Positions 1 to 9,380 are shown, counted from the stretch's first letter. The stretch is 64,000 nt of DNA from Arenibacter amylolyticus (GCF_002150785.1 NZ_MTAZ01000020.1:1-64000); one strand, 5' to 3'. Numbers and translations are program-made. The notes: generated from the letters alone by a model not told the origin.

Positions 1-83
1 GGTACACTGTACCTTTGTCTCTCGGCCCTGGACAAGCAAAGAAAATGAAAGAAAGTTTAATTGTGGTTAAAGGTATTAATTGA
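1..83 (+). pseudogene. 3' end of a possible cupredoxin (azurin-like) gene, frame-disrupted
   Basis: An upstream gene is cut by the window edge. The frame starting at base 3 stays open to TGA at 81-83 and ends in PGQAKKMKESLIVVKG. This resembles the azurin/auracyanin C-terminus, whose copper-binding loop is CTFPGH-x3-M followed by KG-x-L-x-V. The expected CTF codons lie at 8-16 but in another frame; dropping ten bases (17-26) would join CTF to PGQ. The copper-ligand His would then be Gln. It may be a decayed copper-protein gene, a sequence error, or an unrelated tail that matches by chance. The neighbour downstream is a periplasmic cytochrome c, which fits a redox context. Low confidence on only 27 codons. 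Confidence 0.25.
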
Positions 84-215
84 AATCCGATGAATAATTT
101 CTACTCAAACCAACATTAATTAGTCATGATCAAATAATGGGGCTTCACTTTTTAAGGGCGCTATAGCCCTATATAATTCAAACACCACTACAGTAAACCG
201 TAATTATATCACTAT

Positions 216-626
216 ATGAAACTTTTTATTCTAACTTATATATCCATTATAACAGCGCTCTCTCTTTTTCTTTTCAACGATAACGATAAGGAGTTAAAAG
301 AAAGCATTAAACGCGGGTACGATATCTATAACGATTTTTGCGTTACCTGCCATCTGCCCAATGGCGAGGGAGTAGAAAACACTTTCCCTCCGCTGGCCAA
401 GGCCGATTATTTATTGAAGAATAGGGAAGAAAGTATCCGAGGTGTCAAATTTGGGCAACAAGGGGAAATTGTAGTAAATGGCGTTACCTATAATAATACC
501 ATGCCGGCTATGGGATTGGACGATGAAGAAATTGCCGATGTAATGAACTACATCCTCAACTCATGGGGCAACAAAGGGAAAGACATTGTTACCCCCGAAG
601 AGGTCTCTAAAATACAGAAGAAATAA
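216..626 (+). CDS. Small exported class I c-type cytochrome
   Basis: A 136-residue protein with an N-terminal hydrophobic segment (residues 1-20, signal peptide or anchor). It has one haem-binding CxxCH site (CVTCH, about residues 42-46) and a likely axial Met in MPAMG (about residues 97-101), ending in the usual C-terminal helix. It should carry electrons in the periplasm, typically as the acceptor domain for a dehydrogenase. The partner is probably encoded left of the window. Its stop is two bases from the stop of the convergent murQ gene, so it is not part of the amino-sugar operon. The ATG at 216 places the hydrophobic segment at the N-terminus. The partner enzyme cannot be named from this sequence. 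Confidence 0.85.
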   Translation: MKLFILTYISIITALSLFLFNDNDKELKESIKRGYDIYNDFCVTCHLPNGEGVENTFPPLAKADYLLKNREESIRGVKFGQQGEIVVNGVTYNNTMPAMGLDDEEIADVMNYILNSWGNKGKDIVTPEEVSKIQKK

Positions 627-628
627 TT

Positions 629-1468
629 TTAGGATTTTTGGGCGTCGATCACCTTTTTTACAGAACCATATTTCTTCAATAAGGTTTCCGCCTCCTTATA
701 CTCCAAATTTAGCTCTTCCACCAAGTAACGTGTACCCCGGTCTACCAGTTTAATATTGCTCAACTGCATGTTCACCATTTTATTTCCCTTAACCCTTCCA
801 ACCTTGATCATGAGGGCTGTGGAAATCATATTGAGCACCAGTTTTTGGGAGGTTCCACTCTTCATTCTGGTACTTCCAGTGACAAACTCCGGGCCTACAT
901 TTACCGCAATGGGTATTTCCACTGCCATGGCCAAAGGCGATCCAGGATTATTGGTGACACAGGCCGTAAGCAAGCCGTTGGACTTCGCTTCTTTTACTCC
1001 CCCAATTACGTAGGGCGTAGTTCCAGAAGCAGCTATCCCAACCACTGCATCATTCTCATTGATATCATAGGCCAAAAGATCCTTCCACGCCTGTTGGGCA
1101 TCGTCCTCTGCATTCTCCACTGCGTTCCGGATGGCAGAATCACCCCCCGCAATCAAGGCAATCACCCTATCGTGAGGCAATCCGTAGGTAGGCGGAATCT
1201 CTGAGGCATCTAGGATCCCCAATCTACCACTGGTTCCCGCTCCAATATAAAAGAGTCGGCCCCCTTTATTAAATCGTTCTACCAAGGCGTTTACCAATTG
1301 GGTAATGGCAGGAATTTCATGCTCTACCGCTAGGGCTACCTTCTTGTCCTCCTCATTAATATTTTTTAAGATCTCATCGGTATCCATTAACTCCAAATCG
1401 TTGTAATGGGAGGGCATTTCGGTTATTCTTTTGTACTCGGACATACTTGCTACTGTTGTATTGTTCAT
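629..1468 (-). CDS. murQ: N-acetylmuramic acid 6-phosphate etherase MurQ
   Basis: A 279-residue protein with the MurQ/SIS fold signatures: sugar-phosphate loop GAGTSGRLG near residue 76, the Glu-containing NAVENAEDD segment near residue 115, and the family signature GSTRMKSGTSQK near residue 200. MurQ removes the D-lactyl ether from MurNAc-6-phosphate, giving GlcNAc-6-phosphate and D-lactate in the cytoplasm. It lies downstream of the DeoR-type regulator on the same strand with a 207-base gap, so the two may be cotranscribed. Its substrate can come from anmK about 23 kb away in the same locus. Length is slightly short of the usual 300 residues but all core motifs are present. An in-frame ATG at residue 9 is an alternative start. 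Confidence 0.95.
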   Translation of the reverse strand: MNNTTVASMSEYKRITEMPSHYNDLELMDTDEILKNINEEDKKVALAVEHEIPAITQLVNALVERFNKGGRLFYIGAGTSGRLGILDASEIPPTYGLPHDRVIALIAGGDSAIRNAVENAEDDAQQAWKDLLAYDINENDAVVGIAASGTTPYVIGGVKEAKSNGLLTACVTNNPGSPLAMAVEIPIAVNVGPEFVTGSTRMKSGTSQKLVLNMISTALMIKVGRVKGNKMVNMQLSNIKLVDRGTRYLVEELNLEYKEAETLLKKYGSVKKVIDAQKS

Positions 1469-1675
1469 TATTCTATTTTATACCAAGCGTACAGGATCTT
1501 TCCACCTAACCTTGTTTCTTAGATTAGTGGCAAAAGCTTGGGTTCCTGCTTTATTGCTCTATTTCGTTTTTATTATTTCTTTCTAAAATGGACTTCCTCC
1601 TCATTTACCAACTGCATAGATTAATCCCTTCTTTTTCTCTTCTTCTCAATAACCAACGAGTTTCACATTGGGAGT

Positions 1676-2425
1676 TTATAAGAGTTCAAATCGCTTGTCG
1701 CGATAATACCCTAGTAGGGAATCTTTTGGATCCAACTCGGTAATCAGGGTGTCTATATCCTCTAGGTCACAAATTTTATATCGTTGAATGGTATTCAGTT
1801 TTTCAGATATTACGGGGGCTACTATTTTTCTGGACGCCTTGATCATGGATTTCTTCAACTGCACAATTTCCCAATCAAATTCGGTAAGACCATGTGATAG
1901 GTCAATAGAGTGGGTTCCCAGAAAACACAGATCCACAGAAATCTCGGACAACATATGGATGGCACTACCACCAACCGTAATTTGAGAATCCTTAGACACC
2001 CGGCCTCCTATAAAAATGACCTCTACATTAGGCTTTACTAATAACTGGCTAGCTACGGGGAGACTGGGCGTAAAACAGGTCAGTTTTAAATTGGGCGGCA
2101 ACAATCTTGCCATTTCCATATTGGTAGTTCCTCCAGTAAATAGGATTACCTGTCCGTCCCTTAACAAAGAGATTGCCTTTTCACAAATTATAGACTTTTC
2201 ATCCTTGGAATACACCTGAACGCCCTGATAGTTATAATTGTGAAACCCTAAGGAAATAGCGCCCCCGTGGACCTTTTGGAGCTTCTTTTTTCGATGCAAT
2301 TCCGTTATATCGCGTCTCACTGTGTCAACAGATACATTCACCAGGTCGGCCATATCGGGTAACAACACCCTATTATGCCTTCTAACCTCGTTTAATATTA
2401 TTTGTTGTCTCTCCGCTTTTAACAT
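1676..2425 (-). CDS. DeoR/GlpR-family transcriptional regulator of the amino-sugar locus
   Basis: A 249-residue protein with an N-terminal DeoR-type helix-turn-helix (RQQIILNEVRRHNRVLL start, then SVDTVRRDITEL near residue 38 and KVHGGA near residue 55). A C-terminal sugar-phosphate sensing domain (DeoRC) carries LFTGGTTN and FIGGRVSKDSQITVGG. Family members bind operators in the absence of a phosphosugar and release them on binding it. A longer reading from 2455 would add ten hydrophobic residues, but a TANNTTTG promoter core lies at 2443-2450 inside that extension, so MLKAER at 2425 is the likelier start. It is divergent from susC, with two identical 16-bp palindromic sites between. I infer that it controls both directions; the effector may be MurNAc-6-P or GlcNAc-6-P. 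Confidence 0.88.
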   Translation of the reverse strand: MLKAERQQIILNEVRRHNRVLLPDMADLVNVSVDTVRRDITELHRKKKLQKVHGGAISLGFHNYNYQGVQVYSKDEKSIICEKAISLLRDGQVILFTGGTTNMEMARLLPPNLKLTCFTPSLPVASQLLVKPNVEVIFIGGRVSKDSQITVGGSAIHMLSEISVDLCFLGTHSIDLSHGLTEFDWEIVQLKKSMIKASRKIVAPVISEKLNTIQRYKICDLEDIDTLITELDPKDSLLGYYRDKRFELL

Positions 2426-2442
2426 AATTGTAACAATAAGAA

Positions 2443-2450
2443 CAAAGATA
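2443..2450 (-). promoter_or_regulatory. Promoter -7 element for the DeoR-type regulator
   Basis: Reading leftward the sequence is TATCTTTG, an exact match to the Bacteroidota -7 consensus TANNTTTG, 17 bases ahead of the ATG at 2425. No good TTTG -33 box is visible at the usual distance. It supports the shorter start of the regulator. Confidence 0.5.
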
Positions 2451-2499
2451 AACATTTAAGCATGCGATTGCAGTATTTTGAAGGCAAATCAAAAAAATA

Positions 2500-2515
2500 T
2501 TGCAAAAAATTGCAA
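2500..2515. promoter_or_regulatory. Operator candidate 1 (TTGCAA-N4-TTGCAA)
   Basis: The 16-bp sequence TTGCAAAAAATTGCAA consists of two self-complementary TTGCAA hexamers four bases apart. It overlaps the -33 region of the rightward susC promoter. An identical copy occurs at 2572-2587, 72 bp away, close to seven helical turns. This is what a repressor operator pair would look like; the binding protein is inferred to be the divergent DeoR-type regulator. Confidence 0.6.
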
Positions 2516-2541
2516 ACCATGCGTTTTATTGCCTATTTTTG
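2510..2541 (+). promoter_or_regulatory. Promoter of the first susC operon
   Basis: TTG at 2510-2512, a 21-base spacer and TATTTTTG at 2534-2541 match the Bacteroidota/Flavobacterium promoter pattern TTTG-N(17-23)-TANNTTTG. The -33 box sits inside operator candidate 1, so occupancy there would block initiation. The implied untranslated leader is about 180 bases and contains operator candidate 2. Confidence 0.6.
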
Positions 2542-2571
2542 GAAAGACATCTGTGTGTTTTGTTTCATAAC

Positions 2572-2587
2572 TTGCAAAAAATTGCAA
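2572..2587. promoter_or_regulatory. Operator candidate 2 (identical copy)
   Basis: A second perfect copy of TTGCAAAAAATTGCAA, about 30 bases downstream of the -7 box. With copy 1 it brackets the promoter, an arrangement that would allow repression by looping. Confidence 0.6.
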
Positions 2588-2730
2588 TAAACCGAATCAA
2601 TTGGAACAGCTGCCTCACTGAATTATTAACGTAAATTTTACAAATTGAGCTAAGATTAAAAGTCATCTAACCTTTTTAACAGTACCCTTTTCACAACCGA
2701 TTTAAATAACTCATTAAACTAACATTGATT

Positions 2731-5700
2731 ATGGAAAAACGATTTCAAAAATCATTTTTGTTCTTGGCGTTTCTGTTTACCATACAAATATGGGGACAGT
2801 CTAAAACCGTCACAGGGGAAATTTACGACCCCGAAGGAGTACCTATCCCAGGTGCGGGAATCTATGTAAAGAATACCACCAATGGTACCGTATCCGATTT
2901 TGACGGGAAATTCTCCCTTCAAATTCCGGTAAGTAGCAATACCGTGCTGGTATTTTCTTCATTGGGCTTTATGCAACAAGAAGTAACTGTTGGCAACAGA
3001 ACCAACTTCACCATTACCCTACAGACCAATGTAGAGGGCCTAGATGAGGTGGTAGTAGTAGGATATGGTAGCCAGAAAAAAAGAAATGTCACCGGAGCGG
3101 TAGCCGCAGTAGATACCGAAATTCTAACGTCAAGACCAATTACAGACGTGGCTAGAGGGTTACAGGGAGCCACTCCCGGACTTACCATTACCTCCCCTAG
3201 TGGACAAATTGGTGAAAATCCAGTCATTAAACTAAGGGGATCTGTAGGAACCTTGGGGACAGGAGGTGGCGCACAGCCATTAATCTTGGTAGATAACGTG
3301 GAAATCCCTAGCCTACAATCTATTAACCCAGAAGATATAGAGGAAATTTCTGTTCTAAAGGATGCCGCTTCTACTTCTATATACGGAGCACGTGGAGCTT
3401 GGGGAGTTATCCTTATCACTACTAAAAAAGGAAGAAAGAACAGCGCCCCTACCGTAAGCTATTCTAACAACTTTTCTTGGGCAACACCTACGGTTACCCC
3501 AAAGGTAGCCCCAGCAGCAGAAGGCGCCGAAATGGCCTTTGCCGCGGTTAATAGAAGAATACCCTCCTTGCAGTCCTTTGGTATAGTTGGTATGCGAATA
3601 GACCAGCTAGCCATTCAAAAAATGAGGGAATGGGACCAGCAGTACGCCGGACAAGACCTAGGAATGGAAATGGTAGAAGGCAGGGATTACGAAATAAGGG
3701 ATGGAAACCTTTTTTTCTATAGATCATGGGACCCTAGAAAGCTTTTCGTAAAAAAGTGGGCACCACAGCAAAAGCAAGATTTCTCGGTTACTGGTGGAGG
3801 TGAAAACACCACCTACTACCTTGGACTGGGTTATTTAAACCAAGGCGGGGTATACAAAACCAATCCAGACCAATACGAGCGTTACAACCTTAACCTCAGC
3901 ATTAATTCTACGGTAACGGACTGGTTGGATATCAGAGCCAAAGTATCCCACAACAATTCGGCCACTACAGAGCCGTTTAAGTTTGGATCTAATACCTATG
4001 ACGCTTGGTACTATACCACTAGATGGCCAGCCTACTATCCTTATGGAACAGTAGATGGGAAGCCATTTAGAAACCATATTTCCGAAGTGGAACAAGCTAA
4101 AATGAACGAAAATAACTATAGCTTATCCAGAATTAATTTAGGAACCACCATCACTCCTATAGAAGACCTATCGGTTAATTTCGACTTTACCCATGACAGG
4201 GTGGAAGAGCACGAAAAACAAGTAGGAGGTACCCTTAAGGCCTACAACTTCTGGGCACAAGGAGCAAACTTCTCCTATGTTCCCTATAGTAGCTCTGCCT
4301 ATGACCGTGTACAATACAACTCGGAGTGGAGTAGAAGGAATACAGCCAAAGCCTACCTAACCTACGACAAGGACCTAGGAGACCACAACTTTAAATTTAC
4401 CCTAGGGGGAGATATGGAGAAATATGATTACTGGTTCCATTACTCCCAAAGAAGAGATCTACTAAATCCAGACCAAGGAGAGTTGGCCCTTGCCACTGGC
4501 GATCAATATGCCAATGGTAGTAGAAGCAAATGGAATACCTTGGGCTTCTTTGGAAGAGCAAACTACTCCTACAGAAATAAGTTGTTATTGGAGTTAAATG
4601 CCAGATATGATGGATCTTCCAGACTATCTTCCGATAATAAGTGGGGCTACTTCCCCTCGGTATCTGCCGGTTATATCCTTACCGAAGAGAACTTTATGGA
4701 TGCGTTAGATCCTACCTTGTCCTTCTTAAAGCTTAGGGCCTCTTACGGATCCGTAGGAAATCAAAACACCTACCTGTCCAGCATTTATAGAATTATGTCT
4801 TCCAGATCTTCTGGATGGCTTATAAACGGGAACAATCAGGTTACCACAGGGACTCCAGGAGCATTGCCTTCCTCGTTAACTTGGGAAACGGTTACTACGC
4901 TAGACTTTGGTTTAGATGCGAAGTTTTTTGACAATAAGCTAGGATTAACCTTTGACTGGTACGAGAGAACCGTTAGCGATATGCACAGCTCTGGTGTTAC
5001 CTTGCCAAATACCTTTGGTACCTCCTCTCCAAGACGTAACTATGGAGAACTACAGACCAAAGGATGGGAACTGAGCTTGGATTTTAAACATCAATTTAAC
5101 AATGACCTTAGGGTGAATGCCTTAGTAACCCTAACCGATTTTAAAGAGAAGTTGACCAAATTCTCCAACACCACTAAGAGTATCTACTCTAACTATGAAG
5201 GTAGAGTGCTGGGTGAGATATGGGGTTATGAAACAGATAGATTCTTTACTGAAGACGATTTTAATGCCGATGGTAGTTATGCCGATGGTGTACCCAATCA
5301 GGATATTTTTGAAACCAACTCCTGGTTTAAATACGGTCCTGGAGACGTAAAGTTTAAAGACCTTAATGGCGATGGCGTGATAGATTACGGTACCAATACC
5401 GTGGGCGACTCTGGCGATATGAAGGTCATAGGAAACTCTACCCCTAGATACCAATACGGGATTCAGTTGGGCGCCAATTTTAAAGGAGTAGACCTAAGCA
5501 TGTTTATGCAAGGAGTAGGTAAGCGCGATTTCTGGGCTAACGGTCCGGTATTTATCCCAGGATATAGGTATGGGGAAGGATGGTACGAGCATCAGTTAGA
5601 TCACTGGACTCCCGAGAATCCAAATGCCTACTATCCAAGACCCAATGACCAGCAGCAGAGCAATAGCAGGATGAACTTTTTACCACAAACAAAGTATATG

Positions 5701-5955
5701 CTGAATATGTCCTACCTGCGTATGAAGAACATCACCTTGGGATACTCTTTCCCAGAGTCTGTCCTAAACAAGTTAAAGGTAGATCGACTAAGACTGTACC
5801 TAAGTGGTGAAAACTTATTTGAATTTAGTGGAATACAAATTCCGGTAGATCCAGAGGTAGACTATACCAACGCAGGTACCAATGACACCTCAACTTTTGG
5901 AAGGGTCTATCCATTTAGAAGATCGTATTCATTTGGACTTCAACTTTCCCTATAA
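2731..5955 (+). CDS. SusC/RagA-family TonB-dependent outer-membrane transporter (first pair)
   Basis: A 1074-residue protein with a signal peptide ending near WGQ (residue 23). A carboxypeptidase-D-like N-terminal domain follows (SKTVTGEIYDPEGVPIPGAG on), then a TonB-box/plug region (DEVVVVGYGSQKKRNVTGAV), and a beta-barrel ending in an aromatic strand (RRSYSFGLQLSL). SusC proteins import oligomers across the outer membrane with a SusD lid, powered by TonB. The start is the ATG at 2731; a TTG six bases earlier is in frame but less likely. The adjacent susD completes the pair. The GHL10 hydrolase, MurQ and AnmK of this locus point to peptidoglycan-derived glycans as substrate, which is an inference. 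Confidence 0.95.
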   Translation: MEKRFQKSFLFLAFLFTIQIWGQSKTVTGEIYDPEGVPIPGAGIYVKNTTNGTVSDFDGKFSLQIPVSSNTVLVFSSLGFMQQEVTVGNRTNFTITLQTNVEGLDEVVVVGYGSQKKRNVTGAVAAVDTEILTSRPITDVARGLQGATPGLTITSPSGQIGENPVIKLRGSVGTLGTGGGAQPLILVDNVEIPSLQSINPEDIEEISVLKDAASTSIYGARGAWGVILITTKKGRKNSAPTVSYSNNFSWATPTVTPKVAPAAEGAEMAFAAVNRRIPSLQSFGIVGMRIDQLAIQKMREWDQQYAGQDLGMEMVEGRDYEIRDGNLFFYRSWDPRKLFVKKWAPQQKQDFSVTGGGENTTYYLGLGYLNQGGVYKTNPDQYERYNLNLSINSTVTDWLDIRAKVSHNNSATTEPFKFGSNTYDAWYYTTRWPAYYPYGTVDGKPFRNHISEVEQAKMNENNYSLSRINLGTTITPIEDLSVNFDFTHDRVEEHEKQVGGTLKAYNFWAQGANFSYVPYSSSAYDRVQYNSEWSRRNTAKAYLTYDKDLGDHNFKFTLGGDMEKYDYWFHYSQRRDLLNPDQGELALATGDQYANGSRSKWNTLGFFGRANYSYRNKLLLELNARYDGSSRLSSDNKWGYFPSVSAGYILTEENFMDALDPTLSFLKLRASYGSVGNQNTYLSSIYRIMSSRSSGWLINGNNQVTTGTPGALPSSLTWETVTTLDFGLDAKFFDNKLGLTFDWYERTVSDMHSSGVTLPNTFGTSSPRRNYGELQTKGWELSLDFKHQFNNDLRVNALVTLTDFKEKLTKFSNTTKSIYSNYEGRVLGEIWGYETDRFFTEDDFNADGSYADGVPNQDIFETNSWFKYGPGDVKFKDLNGDGVIDYGTNTVGDSGDMKVIGNSTPRYQYGIQLGANFKGVDLSMFMQGVGKRDFWANGPVFIPGYRYGEGWYEHQLDHWTPENPNAYYPRPNDQQQSNSRMNFLPQTKYMLNMSYLRMKNITLGYSFPESVLNKLKVDRLRLYLSGENLFEFSGIQIPVDPEVDYTNAGTNDTSTFGRVYPFRRSYSFGLQLSL

Positions 5956-5973
5956 TTTTAAACATTGAAAAAT

Positions 5974-7686
5974 ATGAAGACTATACATAAAATATCACTA
6001 CTTTTCCTTTGCTTTATAGCATTCGTAGGATGTGAAGATGACTTATTGGATGTACCACCACAGGATATGTTGGTAGACGAAACCTTCTGGACAAGTGAAG
6101 GGAACGTAAAGACCTTTGCCTTTGGTTTCTACTCTGGATACTTTAGTGGTTACGGTTCTGGGTACACCTGGGGAAATTATTTCTCCGGACAATCCCTAAA
6201 CGATGATTTTGCTCCCACCAACCCGCCAAGGTTTGCCTTGCAGGTACCCACTTCTGGTGGTGGATGGAGTTTTAGCTGGGTTAGAAAGGCCAATATATTC
6301 ATAGATCGTGTGCAAACCGTTCCTATGGAACAGGAAGCCATAGACCACTGGACGGGAATAGGAAGGTTTTTTAGAGCCATGGAATACCATGACCTGGTGG
6401 CCCGATTTGGGGATGTTCCTTATTTTGACCAAGAATTATCAGAAGAGGATAACGAACAATTGTACAAGACAAGGGACGAAAGAACCTTTGTAATGGATAA
6501 GGTATTGGAAGACCTTCAGTTTGCTGCTGCCAACGTAAGGGCATCCGTAGATAACGATGGCTTAGAAGTAAACAAGGATGTAGTATTGGCCTTTATGTCG
6601 CGCATCATGCTATATGAAGGAACTTGGCAGAAATACCATGAAAACAATAGTGCAAAAGCCACCGAGTATTTGGAAGCTGCCAAATGGGCCGCAGATCAAA
6701 TTATCAACTCTGGCAACTACTCCTTGGCAAACTATAGGGAGGTATTTAGCTCCTTGAGCCTAGCCTCTAACCCAGAGGTAATCCTATACAGAGAATACGA
6801 GCCAGGCCTTATTACCCACGCCCTAAACAGCTATAACAATAAGGAACCACAAACCGGAATTTCCAGGAATGCCATTGAGTCCTATCTTGCAGAAGATGGA
6901 TTGCCTATCTCCTTATCTCCTTTGTACCAAGGTGACCAAGGTATAGAAAAGGTTATGGCCAATAGGGATGGTAGAATCTACGAGACTTTTGTATCTACCG
7001 AACTAAGGATCAACGGGGTAGCACCCAACCATTCCACAACAGGAATCGCCACCCATAAGTTCTTAAACGAAAGTATTAAGGACGATCCTATAGGAAGCTC
7101 TAACCTTAACCCAACAGACGCTCCAATTATCCGATACGGAGAGGTGCTACTGAACTATATTGAGGCTGTTGCAGAGTTGGCAACCCTAGGAGGCGCCAGC
7201 GTAACACAGGGAGACCTGGATAAATCCATCAATGTATTGCGAGACCGCGTAGGTGTAAACCTGCCACATCTGCAAGTATTGGGAGATAATCCTGCTGTAA
7301 ATGGTGTAATCTATGACGACCCTAATAGAGATCCGGAAGTTCCAAGTCTGCTTTGGGAAATACGCAGGGAAAGAAGAGTGGAGCTGATTATGGAAGGTTT
7401 TAGATTGGACGACTTAAAGCGTTGGAAAAAGTTAGAATACGTAGACCAGGTAGCCAACCCAGAAATTAATCAGGGAGCTTGGATCAAGAAATCTGACTAT
7501 CCAGATAGCGAGCTAAACGATATAACGCTAACAGACGGTGAGGAAGGCTATATCATACCAACCTCAGCAGCTGCATCACTCCGGGTATTTGACAATGAAA
7601 GAGTGTATTTAAGCCCACTCCCATTAGACCAGATTACCCTGTATGCCGACCAAGGCGTAACTTTGGAGCAAAACCCAGGATGGTAA
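5974..7686 (+). CDS. SusD/RagB-family glycan-binding lipoprotein (first pair)
   Basis: A 570-residue protein with a lipoprotein signal (hydrophobic stretch then FVGC near residue 19) followed by the acidic EDD typical of surface-exported Bacteroidota lipoproteins. It has the TPR-like SusD fold with the C-terminal motifs typical of the family: LLWEIRRERRVELIMEGFR and DDLKRWK. It should sit on the barrel of the preceding SusC and hand over glycan. The ATG at 5974 is preferred over an in-frame TTG at 5965. It is 18 bases behind susC and followed by a strong terminator, so susC-susD forms a transcription unit of its own or with partial readthrough. Confidence 0.95.
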   Translation: MKTIHKISLLFLCFIAFVGCEDDLLDVPPQDMLVDETFWTSEGNVKTFAFGFYSGYFSGYGSGYTWGNYFSGQSLNDDFAPTNPPRFALQVPTSGGGWSFSWVRKANIFIDRVQTVPMEQEAIDHWTGIGRFFRAMEYHDLVARFGDVPYFDQELSEEDNEQLYKTRDERTFVMDKVLEDLQFAAANVRASVDNDGLEVNKDVVLAFMSRIMLYEGTWQKYHENNSAKATEYLEAAKWAADQIINSGNYSLANYREVFSSLSLASNPEVILYREYEPGLITHALNSYNNKEPQTGISRNAIESYLAEDGLPISLSPLYQGDQGIEKVMANRDGRIYETFVSTELRINGVAPNHSTTGIATHKFLNESIKDDPIGSSNLNPTDAPIIRYGEVLLNYIEAVAELATLGGASVTQGDLDKSINVLRDRVGVNLPHLQVLGDNPAVNGVIYDDPNRDPEVPSLLWEIRRERRVELIMEGFRLDDLKRWKKLEYVDQVANPEINQGAWIKKSDYPDSELNDITLTDGEEGYIIPTSAAASLRVFDNERVYLSPLPLDQITLYADQGVTLEQNPGW

Positions 7687-7714
7687 GCACCACTAATTCC
7701 TGATTGCAAATCTA

Positions 7715-7751
7715 AAGTACTTCAGAGCATAGCTCTGAAGTACTTTTTTTT
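7715..7751 (+). terminator. Intrinsic terminator after the first susD
   Basis: A perfect 14-bp stem (AAGTACTTCAGAGC at 7715-7728 with its complement at 7732-7745) and three-base loop run straight into eight T. It ends the susC-susD unit before the GHL10 gene. Confidence 0.9.
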
Positions 7752-7817
7752 CATTATTATTCACTTGTTACCTACCTAAAAGGACATTTTATAACATCAA
7801 ATTCCATTTTAACACCA

Positions 7818-9380
7818 ATGAGAATAAACCCCTTACACATTATACTTCTTGGGATGCTCAGCATCCTATTCCTGGGATGTGCCTCTTCCAAAACATCGGC
7901 TTATTTAAACAAACAGCCCATCCGCACAGCGGCCACCAATAAAAAAGCGGTAAAATGGGACCCAAATACACCGTATAATATAGAAGAATTTAGAGCTGCA
8001 TGGGTAGCCACTGTTGCTAATATCAACTGGCCCAGCTCCCCCGGACTCCCAGTCCATGAACAAAAAAAGGAAGCCCTAGAATTGCTAGATCTACTGGAAG
8101 AAAACAATTTTAATGCAGTTATTTTCCAAGTACGGCCACAGGCAGATGCCCTCTACAAAAGCAACCTAGAACCTTGGTCTTATTACCTTACAGGAAATCA
8201 AGGAGCTGCCCCGGACACAGCCTATGATCCCTTGGAATTCTGGATTCAAGCTGCCCACCAAAGAGGATTGGAATTACACGCTTGGCTAAACCCCTACAGG
8301 GCACACCATACGGCGGGAGGGGAAATAAGCGATCAATCCATCATAAAAACCAACCCAGAATTAGTGGTTTCCCTAGAAAATGGTATGTATTGGATGGATC
8401 CCTCCCTACAAGGAACCCAAGACCATTCCCTGGCAGTAGTGATGGATATTGTAAATCGCTACGATGTAGATGGCATTCATTTTGACGATTACTTCTATCC
8501 CTACGACTCCTATAACAACGGCAAAGATTTTCCAGATGACAGTAGCTGGCAAGCCTACCTGGCAACTGGCGGCAAATTATCCCGAGCAGATTGGAGACGC
8601 CAGAGCGTAAACACCTTTATAAAAACCGTCTATACCGAGATTAAATCCTCCAAACCCCATGTGAAATTTGGCCTTAGCCCCTTTGGTATATGGAGACCGG
8701 GATACCCAGAATCTGTGGTAGGTCTAGACCAATACGATAAACTATATGCCGATGCCAAGCTTTGGCTAAACGAAGGTTGGGTAGATTACTACACCCCGCA
8801 ACTCTATTGGAGGATTAATAAAAAAGGCCAAAGCTTCCCAGAACTATTGGGATGGTGGCAAAGCGAAAACCACAAACAACTTCACCTATGGCCCGGTCTA
8901 AATATTGGCCTAGGAGGCGATGAGAAAAATACCGATGAAGTAATTAACCAGATTATGATTACCCGTGGCATGGTTCCCAAAAGCAAAGGTGCCGTTCATT
9001 GGAGCATTGCCCCCTTGGTAAAGTACGATAGTTTGGCAATGGCCATAAAACAAGGGCCCTATAACAACAAATCATTGGTACCCGCTTCGCCATGGTTAAA
9101 TAACTCCCCCCTCTCTCCACCAAGCCTACAAATAAAAAAGCAGCTAGGGGAAGTTGAGTTTTCCTGGGAACACCCAATAGAAAACAAGGTATTTAGATGG
9201 GTTTTATATTACCAACGGCAAGGTAAAGGCTGGGAACACACCATCCTAAATAAAGGAGATAGATCCATCACCCTACCGCTTAGCCTAGAAAATGGTAAAT
9301 TCCCCCTGCGCAAAGTAGGACTAACCGCAGTGGATAGGACCGGCAACCAAAGTGAATTTTTTGAATTGGAAATCAACTAA
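7818..9380 (+). CDS. GHL10-family glycan hydrolase lipoprotein (DigH/YddW-like)
   Basis: A 520-residue protein with a lipoprotein signal (LFLGC, Cys near residue 21) and a full GHL10 (DUF187) TIM barrel. Visible family features are EFRAAWVATVANINWPS near the start, NAVIFQVRPQADALY, LELHAWLNPYR, VDGIHFDDYFYPY and VKFGLSPFGIWR. A C-terminal beta domain of about 100 residues follows. E. coli DigH (YddW), in the same family, cleaves glycan strands stripped of peptides. Placement behind susC-susD and in front of a symporter suggests it cuts glycan in the periplasm or at the surface for uptake. The exact bond cleaved cannot be read from the sequence. Confidence 0.88.
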   Translation: MRINPLHIILLGMLSILFLGCASSKTSAYLNKQPIRTAATNKKAVKWDPNTPYNIEEFRAAWVATVANINWPSSPGLPVHEQKKEALELLDLLEENNFNAVIFQVRPQADALYKSNLEPWSYYLTGNQGAAPDTAYDPLEFWIQAAHQRGLELHAWLNPYRAHHTAGGEISDQSIIKTNPELVVSLENGMYWMDPSLQGTQDHSLAVVMDIVNRYDVDGIHFDDYFYPYDSYNNGKDFPDDSSWQAYLATGGKLSRADWRRQSVNTFIKTVYTEIKSSKPHVKFGLSPFGIWRPGYPESVVGLDQYDKLYADAKLWLNEGWVDYYTPQLYWRINKKGQSFPELLGWWQSENHKQLHLWPGLNIGLGGDEKNTDEVINQIMITRGMVPKSKGAVHWSIAPLVKYDSLAMAIKQGPYNNKSLVPASPWLNNSPLSPPSLQIKKQLGEVEFSWEHPIENKVFRWVLYYQRQGKGWEHTILNKGDRSITLPLSLENGKFPLRKVGLTAVDRTGNQSEFFELEIN

